Origin: Planctopirus ephydatiae
GTDB lineage: Bacteria > Planctomycetota > Planctomycetia > Planctomycetales > Planctomycetaceae
NCBI RefSeq assembly: GCF_007752345.1
Contig: NZ_CP036299.1
Span: forward strand, 4,808,001-4,872,000
Length of the DNA: 64,000 nucleotides
Direction: 5' to 3'
The position numbers and the translations under genes are program-made. A model generated the notes under the pieces. It saw only the letters and a list, made by a program, of their open reading frames with translations, was not told where the DNA came from and made no database searches. Positions 55,460 to 64,000 of the stretch are shown in pieces; position 1 is the first letter of the stretch; the number at the start of each line of letters is the position of its first letter.

Positions 55460-55963
55460 TCACGACGCCAGCTCCTGCCCGGCAGGAGCTGCAGACCACA
55501 ACGTGGGAAACAATTGTCTTAACCACGCGATTCGAGCCTCATCACTGGCTCTGGCCGAAGGATCACGATCTGCCACATTAAACTGTGTCAGCACAATTCT
55601 GGCACTGACTGCCGATTCCTGAGTGCTGGCCAGCACGCCAGACCCGGCAAACTCCCAATGCTGTGGACCGATCTTTTTCACCTTCATCGAAAGCTGTAGT
55701 TGATCGCCCGGTGCCACAAACGCGTTATATTTCAGAGCCCTGGTTTCCTTCAGCAAAATCGTGCTGTAAGAAAAATCGGTGCTGGCACGCATCAGCCACG
55801 CGCCGGTCTGAGTCAATGCCTCCAGCATGAAAACCCCGGGCAGCACCGGAAAACCCGGAAAATGATCGGCCAGGTATTCCTCGGCAATACTCACGTTCTT
55901 GACCGCCGTAATCGACTCGTTGGGCACGAGACTCGTAATGCGATCAATCAACTGAAAACGCAT
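55460..55963 (-). CDS. FabZ-like 3-hydroxyacyl-ACP dehydratase (first copy)
   Basis: This 167-residue hot-dog protein has ITSLVPNESITAVKNVSIAE at the N-terminus and HFPGFPVLPGVFMLEALTQ as catalytic core (His and Glu present). It leads the FAS operon, 160 bases before fabG. The second copy lies at 53293. Start ATG 55963; the upstream 330-base region likely carries the operon promoter. Confidence 0.92.
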   Translation of the reverse strand: MRFQLIDRITSLVPNESITAVKNVSIAEEYLADHFPGFPVLPGVFMLEALTQTGAWLMRASTDFSYSTILLKETRALKYNAFVAPGDQLQLSMKVKKIGPQHWEFAGSGVLASTQESAVSARIVLTQFNVADRDPSARASDEARIAWLRQLFPTLWSAAPAGQELAS

Positions 55964-56295
55964 AGTGTTTCATTATCCGGGGATGGTTGATGACTGAGCG
56001 ACTTCGCCAGCCACTCGACCCTGCACTGTTTACTCGCAGATTCGACCTCAGTATCTCCACGGATTTCCTGGAGATCACCCGAGATATGAAGCCGGCAAAA
56101 CGGGCATGATAGGGTCTGAGCAACTCTGCCTCAACCCTTCTCGCGACAAAATATGTACTTGTGTTCATTTCAATACAAGATCTGCGAACTCTCAACCTTC
56201 GACGCCCGAGGCTTGCTTCTCTGGGCTGTCATGACCCGACAGATGATCACCAAACGGCCCGAAAGCAGCGTGACCCGGAACAAATTTCCTCGCTT
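55964..56295. other. Intergenic, probable FAS operon promoter
   Basis: These 332 bases lie between the complex-I-like N gene stop and the first FAS gene, both on the minus strand. No coding frame is supported. It is the natural place for the FAS promoter; no operator palindrome was recognised. Confidence 0.45.
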
Positions 56296-57858
56296 TCAAG
56301 CCATAAACCCCGACCCCACCGCCAACCACAAAAGTGCGGCACTCACGAGAAACACCACACCGAAACTGCCCCACGGAACGGATCTGGCTCCAATCGGCAA
56401 CCCGGCAAAAACCAGTGCCAACCACCGAAAAAAACCTACCCAGACCAATAGACTCGAAATCAGCACCAAACAGGCTCCAGGCAAAAGCGACAGTGAACCA
56501 AGTTCCACACGATCATCAGGCCCTGATCTCACCTGCCAGAGCGACAACAATGGCTGTGTGTCAATCAACCAGCCGGGCCAGGGGCTACTCAACAGGAACA
56601 GAGACACGCCGCCGGTGACTGCCAGCACCCCACTGGGGCAAACGGAAAATAAACCTTCCCACTCTTCAAAATACTGCAACCGACGACCAGTACGGAATGC
56701 CTCACTGATTCCCCATATGATCAGTCCATAGCCCACCACCATCACTGTCAGTTGCCGGGACATCCCCTCCCAACGTTCTACTTGAGCCTCGACCGGAACA
56801 GGCTCCAACAAACACAAAGACCAGACCCACCATCCCGTCCCGGCCATCAAAATCGTAGCCACCCATCGACTCCACTCCTCCTGCTTCAAAATCATCAAAC
56901 CCGCTGCCAAGGCTGTCCAACCTCCGATCAGCGACCAGCCTAGACCCTCCATTGAGACTGGCAAAGCATCCGCTGCGATTCCGGGCATATTTCTTGGTGC
57001 CAACCAGCTCAGCACCCAGAGTCCGCTTAGCCAGCGAACCAACTGATGGCCGCTGAGCACTCCCTGCAGGGAACTCCTGGTGGTCTCGCCAACATTCGGT
57101 GAACGTCTGCATGGGCTCAACATCGCCGCCAGATCCAACCATAGGAAATGACCAGGAATCAGACAGAGCCTTCCAGCACAACCGGCCACCATCAGTACCC
57201 AGCCGACCTGCCCCCACGACTCTCCCTGCCAGCCTGCGGCGGGGTTTGACATCGACGTCAATCGGCTCTCTTGCTGATTCATGAGCAGTAGCCAGCCCGT
57301 CCAGACAAAGACCGCAGTCGTGCCCTGCCACAATAGCAACATGCCTTTGAGCCGACTTTGAATCACTACACGACGTGATTGATCTTCAGCAGCCTCGCAG
57401 TGAATGAATTTCAACAAAGTGAGCTGTATCAACTCCCACGCCAGCAAAGCCCCGCCCAGATGCGGCGAACTCAGCATCACGACTCCTAACCCCATAGTCA
57501 GCAGGAGCCACCAATCCCAGGCATCCATCTCGTCGAAACCTTCAACTTTGGCAGCCGTCGCAGGTTGTGAGACACCAACACGCTTTGTCATCCAACAGGA
57601 AAGAGCAGCACCACCCAGTGCCATACCGCTCCCGGCTGTCATGCAGATCAAAATCCCTCTGGAGAGCGGGTGGTGCATTGCTGCCTGGCTCCACACACCG
57701 GGCCAGTCAACAGCGCCCAGACTCATCAGTCCTGCCAGCCACGCTAGCAAAGAGAAAGGCCAACGCCTGGCGTCTGGCAAGACCATCATTCCGACCATCG
57801 CCAGGACAATCCACACCCCGCCCGCCAGATTCCAGTTCATCGTGACAGGAAATGTCAT
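56296..57858 (-). CDS. Complex I membrane subunit, NuoN-like (divergent)
   Basis: This hydrophobic protein of about 520 residues has some 12-14 transmembrane segments. Position (last in a J-K-L-M-N-ordered set) and the general antiporter-like layout indicate a NuoN relative. Examples are LLAWELIQLTLLKFIHCEA, then LCLIPGHFLWLDLAAM and LMILKQEEWSRW, echoing NuoN blocks around conserved Glu and Lys. Sequence conservation is weak, so the assignment rests partly on gene order. The start is ATG 57858 or 57840, with the frame open to 57891. Confidence 0.7.
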   Translation of the reverse strand: MTFPVTMNWNLAGGVWIVLAMVGMMVLPDARRWPFSLLAWLAGLMSLGAVDWPGVWSQAAMHHPLSRGILICMTAGSGMALGGAALSCWMTKRVGVSQPATAAKVEGFDEMDAWDWWLLLTMGLGVVMLSSPHLGGALLAWELIQLTLLKFIHCEAAEDQSRRVVIQSRLKGMLLLWQGTTAVFVWTGWLLLMNQQESRLTSMSNPAAGWQGESWGQVGWVLMVAGCAGRLCLIPGHFLWLDLAAMLSPCRRSPNVGETTRSSLQGVLSGHQLVRWLSGLWVLSWLAPRNMPGIAADALPVSMEGLGWSLIGGWTALAAGLMILKQEEWSRWVATILMAGTGWWVWSLCLLEPVPVEAQVERWEGMSRQLTVMVVGYGLIIWGISEAFRTGRRLQYFEEWEGLFSVCPSGVLAVTGGVSLFLLSSPWPGWLIDTQPLLSLWQVRSGPDDRVELGSLSLLPGACLVLISSLLVWVGFFRWLALVFAGLPIGARSVPWGSFGVVFLVSAALLWLAVGSGFMA

Positions 57859-57909
57859 TCGCCCTCTTCTCTCAAAAAAGCCCGCAATCACTTAAAGCAG
57901 GTTCATCCA

Positions 57910-59652
57910 TCAACACTCAATCAGCCAGATCAATCCCACGCTGGCCAATGCCGCCATCGTCATCGCCAGGAAGGTCCCCAGTGACAAATCATCGACTCGA
58001 TCGACACGGATTGCTTGTGATTGACCCTGGTTGATGCCCTTCGCTTCCAGTTCTGGTAAAGCCGGGACTCTTTCCCTTCCCCAGAGCAGCTTCAACACCA
58101 GATTCAGCAGCGTCGAAATCAGAATCATCCAGCTCACCAACACGCCAGCCACCCACCATGTGGACTCATTCATCAGTAAACCAGACAGTTGCCACATCCC
58201 CAGGCCAATCGCTCCTGGAAGTCCCCCAGCCAGCAACCAACCGGCGACCCCCAGCATCCGCGACCAGCGCGGAATGTTTCGCGATAACCCACCCCAGGCA
58301 TCCAGTTCCCGGCTCACATACTGACTCTCCAGATGGTGCAGGAGCAAGAGCATGACAGCCCCGCTCAACAGCGAACCCAGCACCAGGAGAACTGCCACAT
58401 CACCGACAGTTTCACCACCCACCCCGATACATCGGGCAACCATTCCCAATTGCTGTACTGCCAGCACTGTATAGCCCACGATCTTCCGCAGATCACTTTG
58501 AGAAATCGCCAGACACGCCATCCACAGAGCACCACATAAAGCCACACCTCCCCACCAACCCGGCAATCCCTGCCCATGACTGGCAAATAAGGGCACCAGC
58601 ACAGTCGATACATACCAGAGGCTGCTCATCGCCAACCCGCTGGTCAGTAGAATGGTGAGTGGCAAAGATTGGCCTGTTACCAGCAATCCCCACCAGCCAT
58701 GCATCGGGAATAATCCGGCACGAATCCATATGCCCAGACCCAATAGAAACAGAACCATTCCCGAAGTTGTCGACCACACGCGCGACGACATTTCATTCTG
58801 CCGATTCCACTGTGCGATCTGGTTGATCAATTCACTCCAGCGGTACTCCGCCGGTGGTGCCACTGGCACAAGATCAGCCTTCAGCGGGGAAGAAATTGCC
58901 GACAACAGCAGCAGCGCCAGCATCAGGCATAAACTCGCCACCCCCTGCCAGATCAGCGTCGATGTCAGTTCACTTTTCGACTCTCTTCCGGAAACAGCCA
59001 CTGCGAGACCGGCGGCATTGGCATGAGCCACCTTACGCTCGATCATCAACCCCCACAGCCCCACCAGCCAGCCCACATCGAAAGAGAACAGACTCCATCT
59101 CCAGTCCGTTGCCAGCCAGTTCCAGGTCCAGCATGTCTGTACACAAAAAATCACCAGCCAGCGGTGTTCAGCCCCATCATCGCTCCTCCTCCCTATCGGT
59201 GAAGAAGGCTGCTCTGAAAAAGTCGTGTAACGAGCCTTCTCTATCGAGCTGATCAAAGCCACCAGCAACGACAGCCCGAAGACCATCAGCCAGGAGAAAT
59301 CATCGCTCGAAATCCAATGGTTCAACTCGTCCCAACCGGCGATCCCGTCACCTGATGAGCGCTGAGTCATCGAAGAATCGGTGAGTGACCCATCAACCAC
59401 CAAAAACGTCGTTGCCCACTTCCAGAAGGAGCCGCTTTCCGAGGCAGTCAACCCAGAACCATGCCACCTCGCAGCGCACAGCAATGCCACAAACCACAGA
59501 CTCACGTTGAACCACGGGAGCAGAGGCAGCATACGCCGCACACCCCCTGCTGAGGCTGGCCAGACCTTTGTTACCAGCAGGAAAAGTATCCCCACAAGTG
59601 GCAGCAGGCTGGCCAGAAGTGCCATTAGAAATAGCCATTCTGGCACGATCAT
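57910..59652 (-). CDS. Complex I membrane subunit, NuoM-like
   Basis: This 580-residue polytopic membrane protein has the proton-translocating antiporter core. Blocks include LFPMHGWWGLLVTGQSLPLT (matching the NuoM FPLHTWLPDAH region), then ISQSDLRKIVGYTVLAVQQ and LGMVARC, equal to the SQSDLKRxxAYSSVxxMG block. Those two blocks are the best support in this cluster. It would translocate protons or other ions coupled to quinone reduction, if the other subunits exist elsewhere. Start ATG 59652. Confidence 0.82.
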   Translation of the reverse strand: MIVPEWLFLMALLASLLPLVGILFLLVTKVWPASAGGVRRMLPLLPWFNVSLWFVALLCAARWHGSGLTASESGSFWKWATTFLVVDGSLTDSSMTQRSSGDGIAGWDELNHWISSDDFSWLMVFGLSLLVALISSIEKARYTTFSEQPSSPIGRRSDDGAEHRWLVIFCVQTCWTWNWLATDWRWSLFSFDVGWLVGLWGLMIERKVAHANAAGLAVAVSGRESKSELTSTLIWQGVASLCLMLALLLLSAISSPLKADLVPVAPPAEYRWSELINQIAQWNRQNEMSSRVWSTTSGMVLFLLGLGIWIRAGLFPMHGWWGLLVTGQSLPLTILLTSGLAMSSLWYVSTVLVPLFASHGQGLPGWWGGVALCGALWMACLAISQSDLRKIVGYTVLAVQQLGMVARCIGVGGETVGDVAVLLVLGSLLSGAVMLLLLHHLESQYVSRELDAWGGLSRNIPRWSRMLGVAGWLLAGGLPGAIGLGMWQLSGLLMNESTWWVAGVLVSWMILISTLLNLVLKLLWGRERVPALPELEAKGINQGQSQAIRVDRVDDLSLGTFLAMTMAALASVGLIWLIEC

Positions 59653-59691
59653 TCCTTTGTCACAGCAGGTGGCAGCCAGCAGTCCTCAAAC

Positions 59692-61938
59692 TCAACGTCT
59701 CACAAACAGCAACAGCCATAAACTGGCAGTCAGCACCAGCATGGTCATGTAAAGCGACAGTTGGCCAGTGTGCAACCCTCTGAGCCACATTCCAGCCTGT
59801 ACTCCCAGTGAGCCGACCCGTTGCCAGCAACCGTCAATGACCAACCAGTCGCCCAGTCGCACCAGTTGGGCGATCCCTCGCACAGGAAGATGGATTCCCC
59901 AGAAGAATAACTTCTCCACCAGCAGATGGTCTCGCCCCAGTTCCAGAAGTGGCTTCATCATCTCTCCGCAGGTTCGCCATGCGAGCGCACGGACTGTTTC
60001 TCTTCCTAAAAGGATGGCCAATAGCCCCCCTGTCAGCGCCGTGCTAGCGATCAGCAGATTTCCCACTCGCCACGGAACTTGGCCGTGTTCGATGAAAGAG
60101 AGGAACAATTCCCCAGGGACTGCGAGCAAAACATAAACCCCCATCAGTAAACAGCTCGCCACGAACAGGGCCCATCCTCCAGGTCTTGGCTGATGCTCAA
60201 CCTCTCGGGTGGCAGGCCACATGATCCCCATTGTCAGCCACAGCATGCCCAGCAGGATCGCCATTTGCTGCCAGAGCTTGACTCCTTCCAGATCAATGGG
60301 CAGCCAGGCCAGACTTAACCACCCCATGCCCATCCACCATCGATGCTGTCCAACGGGACTGATCAGCCACCATGCTCCCAGCACCCAACCTGAAAGCCAC
60401 GAACATCGAGACCAGGCCTCACTCCAGTCGATCTCCGTGAATGATAAATCACCCGCCTCACCCGCCCATTGAAAAAACTGAAAAGCAGTCAGGCTCAACA
60501 AAGTGGCCAGCAACAAAGTGCATTGACCAGGATCGGACCACTGCTCGTTCCAGCCAGCGCTTTTCTTAGGCCCCTGAATTCCACTGCGATTCTGTTCAAG
60601 CACTCCGGCCCGAATCGGCACACGATCAATTCTGGGTTCATCCGCAGGCACAGCCAGCACTCGTCCAGAAAGAAACATCCAGCCGCACAAAACGACCGAT
60701 ATCGAACTGAGCTGTGATGCCAACTCCCGCCCCGCAGAACCTCCCGCCAGCGAAGCCTGAGCCATCAATGGCCAGCTGCGCTCCAGCAATAACACACCCG
60801 TACCAGCACTCAACACAGCGACAGCCAAGGCCAATCGGGGAGAGGCCAGTCCAACAACCTTTGTCGCACGTTCTCCCGCAGACAATTCCGCGATTGCCCC
60901 GGCAGACAACATCGCCGGAAACAAAAACAGTTTGGGTAAACACCCCAAGAACCAGCAGAGAATTCCCATCTCCAGCAGCCCAAACTCATAACTCCCCGGC
61001 AGCGCGGCCTTCACCCTCTCCAGATCTTCAAACCCATCAATTCGAAATCCCTGCACCAGCAGCATGGCAGCGACCAGCAGCAGCAAATCTCCCGGCAACT
61101 GATGCAACAGCCATCTCTGCAGCGAGATCAGCACTCGCGGAATCGATGCTGTTCGATCTCCCCATGCGAACTGACAGAGCAACACAGCCAAAGTGATCAG
61201 ATGGGCTCCCACAATCAGCAACACCAGCGGGCAGGCAATCGCCAGCAGCACCAGCCCCAGCAAACCGACGGAAACACCCAGGGCGGCCATCTTGCCAGGA
61301 ACCGCCTCACCGACAACCGTCGGAACCGAAGCCATGTGAGCCATGTTGACATTCTCAGAACGCTCAAAGCTCCGGAATCGAGCCCGACTTTCTGCCAGCA
61401 TCAACGCCAGGCCCACTCCACAAAGCATGGCCAGAATCGCCATTCGAAGAGGGCTGATTTCCAGAAATCTTACAGCGTGACTGGAGTTGCCGTTTTCAAT
61501 CCACTCTTCTCCCGATTCGACCATCGGCAAGACGCGAGAAACCACCCGCAAGACTTGGTTCGAAATTTCTATTGAAGTCTCATGGGCAGCTATGAATTGA
61601 GCTGGATTTCGGCCCAATCCTCCCCACCACACGGCACTCGCCAGAGCCAACGTACCGGTGATAAACCAGACCAGCAGACTTCCCCTCCAGGCCCAACTCA
61701 GGCTGTAAGATACGTCCCCCTCAGAAATCGCGTGCTGAGTCACCTGCTGGAAGCCTGGAGCCAGCACGTCGCCACCGTTTTCCACGCGCAGAGTCATTTC
61801 CTCACGCCGCTGTAAACGGCGATTTGCACGGAGCGTCCGCTGCTCTGGCAGCAACGCCAGCACCACCAACCAGCAGAGGGGAATCGCCAGCAGACTGAGG
61901 CAGATCATCCCTGAAATCGACGGCACGACCACTGACAA
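59692..61938 (-). CDS. Complex I membrane subunit, NuoL-like
   Basis: This 748-residue protein has many transmembrane helices and a long C-terminal extension, the hallmark of NuoL. In the core, LFLFPAMLSAGAIAELSAGE and FGLLEMGILCWFLGCLPKLF correspond to the NuoL channel helices. The end, LHTGQLSLYMTMLVLTASLW, resembles NuoL C-termini. The first codon in the frame is TTG; GTG 61932 (after GAGGGG) or ATG 61908 are possible starts. Divergence is high, so the subunit call is moderate. Confidence 0.75.
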   Translation of the reverse strand: MSVVVPSISGMICLSLLAIPLCWLVVLALLPEQRTLRANRRLQRREEMTLRVENGGDVLAPGFQQVTQHAISEGDVSYSLSWAWRGSLLVWFITGTLALASAVWWGGLGRNPAQFIAAHETSIEISNQVLRVVSRVLPMVESGEEWIENGNSSHAVRFLEISPLRMAILAMLCGVGLALMLAESRARFRSFERSENVNMAHMASVPTVVGEAVPGKMAALGVSVGLLGLVLLAIACPLVLLIVGAHLITLAVLLCQFAWGDRTASIPRVLISLQRWLLHQLPGDLLLLVAAMLLVQGFRIDGFEDLERVKAALPGSYEFGLLEMGILCWFLGCLPKLFLFPAMLSAGAIAELSAGERATKVVGLASPRLALAVAVLSAGTGVLLLERSWPLMAQASLAGGSAGRELASQLSSISVVLCGWMFLSGRVLAVPADEPRIDRVPIRAGVLEQNRSGIQGPKKSAGWNEQWSDPGQCTLLLATLLSLTAFQFFQWAGEAGDLSFTEIDWSEAWSRCSWLSGWVLGAWWLISPVGQHRWWMGMGWLSLAWLPIDLEGVKLWQQMAILLGMLWLTMGIMWPATREVEHQPRPGGWALFVASCLLMGVYVLLAVPGELFLSFIEHGQVPWRVGNLLIASTALTGGLLAILLGRETVRALAWRTCGEMMKPLLELGRDHLLVEKLFFWGIHLPVRGIAQLVRLGDWLVIDGCWQRVGSLGVQAGMWLRGLHTGQLSLYMTMLVLTASLWLLLFVRR

Positions 61939-61962
61939 TCCCCTCTTGTCCGGAAACCGGGC

Positions 61963-62334
61963 CTACTGGAACGAAGCTCGATCAGCCAGTCGAGCGGCCC
62001 CTTCCTGAGCCATTGCCTCTTCGTACTGTAAAGCCTGCTGCTGGTTCAAGCCGCGATCAATTTCTTCTGGCTCTGCGGAGGTTCCTGCGAGGTGATCCCC
62101 AGTTGATACGTTCGAAATACTCCACGCCACCAGAATCAACAGCCCAGCTACACACAGCAAAACGCCCCACAGCAATCCCCTCCCACCCTGATGGGCCGCA
62201 GGCCGGCTGAGCATCTGGATTGTCATTCCCAGAAATGCCACCGCAAGACTGCTGACCTGCTCTGGAAATCTTCCAGCCAACCCGCGGGAAAGTCCCACAC
62301 AGATCATGACCAGACCGGCACCTCCCATCAGCAT
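61963..62334 (-). CDS. Complex I membrane subunit, NuoK-like (short)
   Basis: This 123-residue protein starts at ATG 62334, overlapping the stop of the J-like gene (shared ATGCTGATG region) with GGAGG seven bases upstream. It has hydrophobic helices MLMGGAGLVMICVGL, SSLAVAFLGMTIQML and LLWGVLLCVAGLLILVAWSI, three in all as in NuoK, followed by an acidic/Gln-rich tail of about 45 residues. Conserved Glu residues of NuoK are not obvious in helices 2-3, so the function may be lost or altered. Confidence 0.65.
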   Translation of the reverse strand: MLMGGAGLVMICVGLSRGLAGRFPEQVSSLAVAFLGMTIQMLSRPAAHQGGRGLLWGVLLCVAGLLILVAWSISNVSTGDHLAGTSAEPEEIDRGLNQQQALQYEEAMAQEGAARLADRASFQ

Positions 62335-63062
62335 GGCAACTCCTCCGCCTCTCCCATCCCTGGCGAAGATCGCCCGGACTTCCAGACAATGCCCACTCCA
62401 ATCATCAGGAGTAACAGCCCGGCCGGCCATTCTTCATCCATGCGAAACCCGCTCTGCTCGATAGCGGGCAAATTTTCATGCATACGACCATCTGCCGAAA
62501 TCATGATGGCCGAAAACAACAGGATCGCTGCCGCCAGAGCACTGATCGTCATACGAAATCGCACCAGAATCGCAGGAGATTTCACTAAGTTCATTGAGCC
62601 TTGGGCAACTTCCGGTGGAACGTGCGATGCAACCGGAAAGAACTGCGGAGTATTAGCAGAGACGATGTACAGCACCATCGTACCTGCCAAAGCCATCACT
62701 CCACTTTCCCAAACTTTTCCTTCCAGAAGTGTCCCTAAGGCGGCACAGATCATTCCCCCGGCCAGAAACAACAAACTGACAATTCTCGATGGACGGGATG
62801 CACAGCGAAACGTCGCCCACGCACCCACCAGTGCCACGGTGGCGAACCAGCACAGATCGGCCGGGCGGGAAATCTCGAATGTGGAGCTTTGACCTTTCGT
62901 CAGCTCCCAAAGTATGGCCATAAGTCCAACGACTACGACCACACATCCCAGAGAACTCACCATCAGCCGACGTGACCAACTGGCAGCGCCCCACGCCAGC
63001 CCGACGACGACTGGCCAGAAGAGCTCGACTTGTTCTGTGATGTTCATAGCCAACGAGACCAT
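62328..63062 (-). CDS. Complex I membrane subunit, NuoJ-like
   Basis: This 244-residue membrane protein has about 5-6 helices (VVVGLAWGAASWSRRLMVSS, then VVVVVGLMAILW, ICAALGTLLEG, VMALAGTMVLYIVSANT and ISALAAAILLFSAIMIS). It is consistent with NuoJ in size and gene position, upstream of the K-, L-, M- and N-like genes. Direct sequence identity is low. The alternative start is ATG 63047. The gene downstream on the same strand overlaps it by a few bases. Confidence 0.65.
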   Translation of the reverse strand: MVSLAMNITEQVELFWPVVVGLAWGAASWSRRLMVSSLGCVVVVVGLMAILWELTKGQSSTFEISRPADLCWFATVALVGAWATFRCASRPSRIVSLLFLAGGMICAALGTLLEGKVWESGVMALAGTMVLYIVSANTPQFFPVASHVPPEVAQGSMNLVKSPAILVRFRMTISALAAAILLFSAIMISADGRMHENLPAIEQSGFRMDEEWPAGLLLLMIGVGIVWKSGRSSPGMGEAEELPC

Positions 63063-63203
63063 TTCTCCGCCCGGATATCTCTCGAAAGAACTTGATTCCG
63101 TTTAGCCAGTCTTTTCCAGACCGTGATCTCAATCTGAGAAGAAACCATCGCGCACTCTCTGCAATAAATTCACTCGATGAACAGATTCACCCTGTCAACA
63201 ACT

Positions 63204-64000
63204 TCATAGGGGCCCTTCAGGAGCAGGCCCACCCCGCCGCCAGGCTTCTGCTGCTTGAGCACAAGCTGCGATTCTTTGCCGGACGAGTTCAATCAGTTCA
63301 GCATCCTGTTGCTTGCTGTAAGCGGCAATCTCCTCGGGCAGGATAGGCTTCCCAAAGACGACGCGCACCCGCCGGGGACGCAGCATCAGTTTGCCTCGTG
63401 GCAGAGCCAGATGGGCTCCCGCAATCCCTGCAGGATAAACAGGGACTTTCCCGCGTCGCATCAGGGCCAGAAACCCTGGTTTCAGTGGCCCCATTTCTCC
63501 ATCGACCGATCGTGTCCCCTCAGGAAAAATCCCCACCAGAAACCCCTGTTCGAGACGGCGCTGCATTTCCCTCAGGCTTCCCGCACGAGCCGCATCCCGA
63601 TCAATCGGCACCACATAAACCTTCCTTAAGAAAGCTCCCAGAAACCGCTTTTCAAACAAGGTACTTCGTGCCAGATAAGTGACGGGCCGCCCAAATGCCA
63701 GTGGTAACAGCAAAGGATCGAGCATGCTCTGATGATTACTCAAGATCAGCCCACCCTCCGAGTTATTGAACTGCTCCGATCCACTCACCCGGTAACCCAT
63801 CCAGGGGTAGAACACCATCCGGAAGACCATCTGCCAGTAAAACCAGACCCAATTCCGCTGGACTCCAAGTGGCAACCCGGGAGGTGGAACAGGTTGTGGT
63901 TCAACAACTTGTTGGAATGGCTCGGAAATAGCCGCCGATACGTTCGTCCCCGCTGTTACAGAGGCGGCTGGCTCATGATTGACCACATCGTTGGGAGTGG
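63204..64000 (-). CDS. plsC: 1-acyl-sn-glycerol-3-phosphate acyltransferase family (PlsC-like), 5' end at window edge
   Basis: At least 260 residues are encoded, and the frame is open to the right edge, so the start may lie outside (candidates inside are GTG 63986 and ATG near 63977). Acyltransferase motif I is LSNHQSMLDPLLLP (NHxxxxD) and motif III is GIFPEGTRS. Further conserved parts are PVYPAGIAGAHLALPRGK. The enzyme would acylate lysophosphatidate in phospholipid synthesis at the inner membrane. It is on the minus strand, upstream of the complex-I-like genes, with a gap of about 141 bases. Confidence 0.9.
   Translation of the reverse strand, partial: TPNDVVNHEPAASVTAGTNVSAAISEPFQQVVEPQPVPPPGLPLGVQRNWVWFYWQMVFRMVFYPWMGYRVSGSEQFNNSEGGLILSNHQSMLDPLLLPLAFGRPVTYLARSTLFEKRFLGAFLRKVYVVPIDRDAARAGSLREMQRRLEQGFLVGIFPEGTRSVDGEMGPLKPGFLALMRRGKVPVYPAGIAGAHLALPRGKLMLRPRRVRVVFGKPILPEEIAAYSKQQDAELIELVRQRIAACAQAAEAWRRGGPAPEGPL

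Overview
The window looks like planctomycete chromosome. The evidence is a broken tyrosine integrase with the N-terminal signature common in that phylum, large secreted and caspase-like proteins, a zinc-ribbon Ser/Thr kinase, a DUF2891 protein, short RHS debris, and two-gene fatty-acid dehydratase (FabZ-type) architecture. No rRNA or phylogenetic marker is present, so genus is not assignable. A tRNA-Val(CAC) gene at 34.04-34.11 kb divides the window into two very different halves.

Left half, 1-24.2 kb: a lipid/polyketide-type biosynthetic locus that runs off the left edge. Three ketosynthase genes lie in tandem: a left-truncated catalytic KS, a complete catalytic KS, and a KS homologue lacking the active-site Cys, resembling a chain-length factor. 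With them are an acyl carrier protein, a ketoreductase-type SDR, a MaoC-type dehydratase, an MDR enoyl/quinone reductase-like protein and a type II thioesterase. Together these make a plausible reducing, dissociated (type II) chain-building set. Tailoring genes are a GT1 glycosyltransferase, sulfotransferases, a Trm112-like/SAM methyltransferase and two paralogous condensation-domain acyltransferases. An exporter is encoded alongside: membrane fusion protein, MacB-type permease, separate ATPase, and a divergent outer-membrane efflux protein. The ACP gene sits inside the exporter operon. My inference is a sulfated and/or glycosylated, acylated lipid that is exported; the product is unknown.

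Middle, 24.2-34.1 kb: a decayed accessory zone. It holds IS630, IS5 and ISAs1 transposase remnants, an RHS fragment, a truncated GT-A-like gene, a dead duplicate of the cluster methyltransferase, one intact sulfotransferase, hairpin repeats, and a frameshifted integrase facing the 3' end of tRNA-Val. This looks like one end of a genomic island inserted at, or next to, the tRNA gene.

Right half, 34.3-64 kb: mostly intact, densely packed genes. They are a Ser/Thr kinase, a CPBP protease, a DUF2891 protein, a caspase-like protein, a ketopantoate-reductase-like/ACT pair, a large secreted glycoside-hydrolase-like protein, an FAD oxidoreductase, a Nudix hydrolase, TruD and a cyclophilin. A compact FAS operon follows (fabZ-like, fabG, acp, fabZ-like, fabF), then five genes resembling the membrane arm of complex I (J, K, L, M, N-like), and finally an acyltransferase of the PlsC family cut by the right edge.
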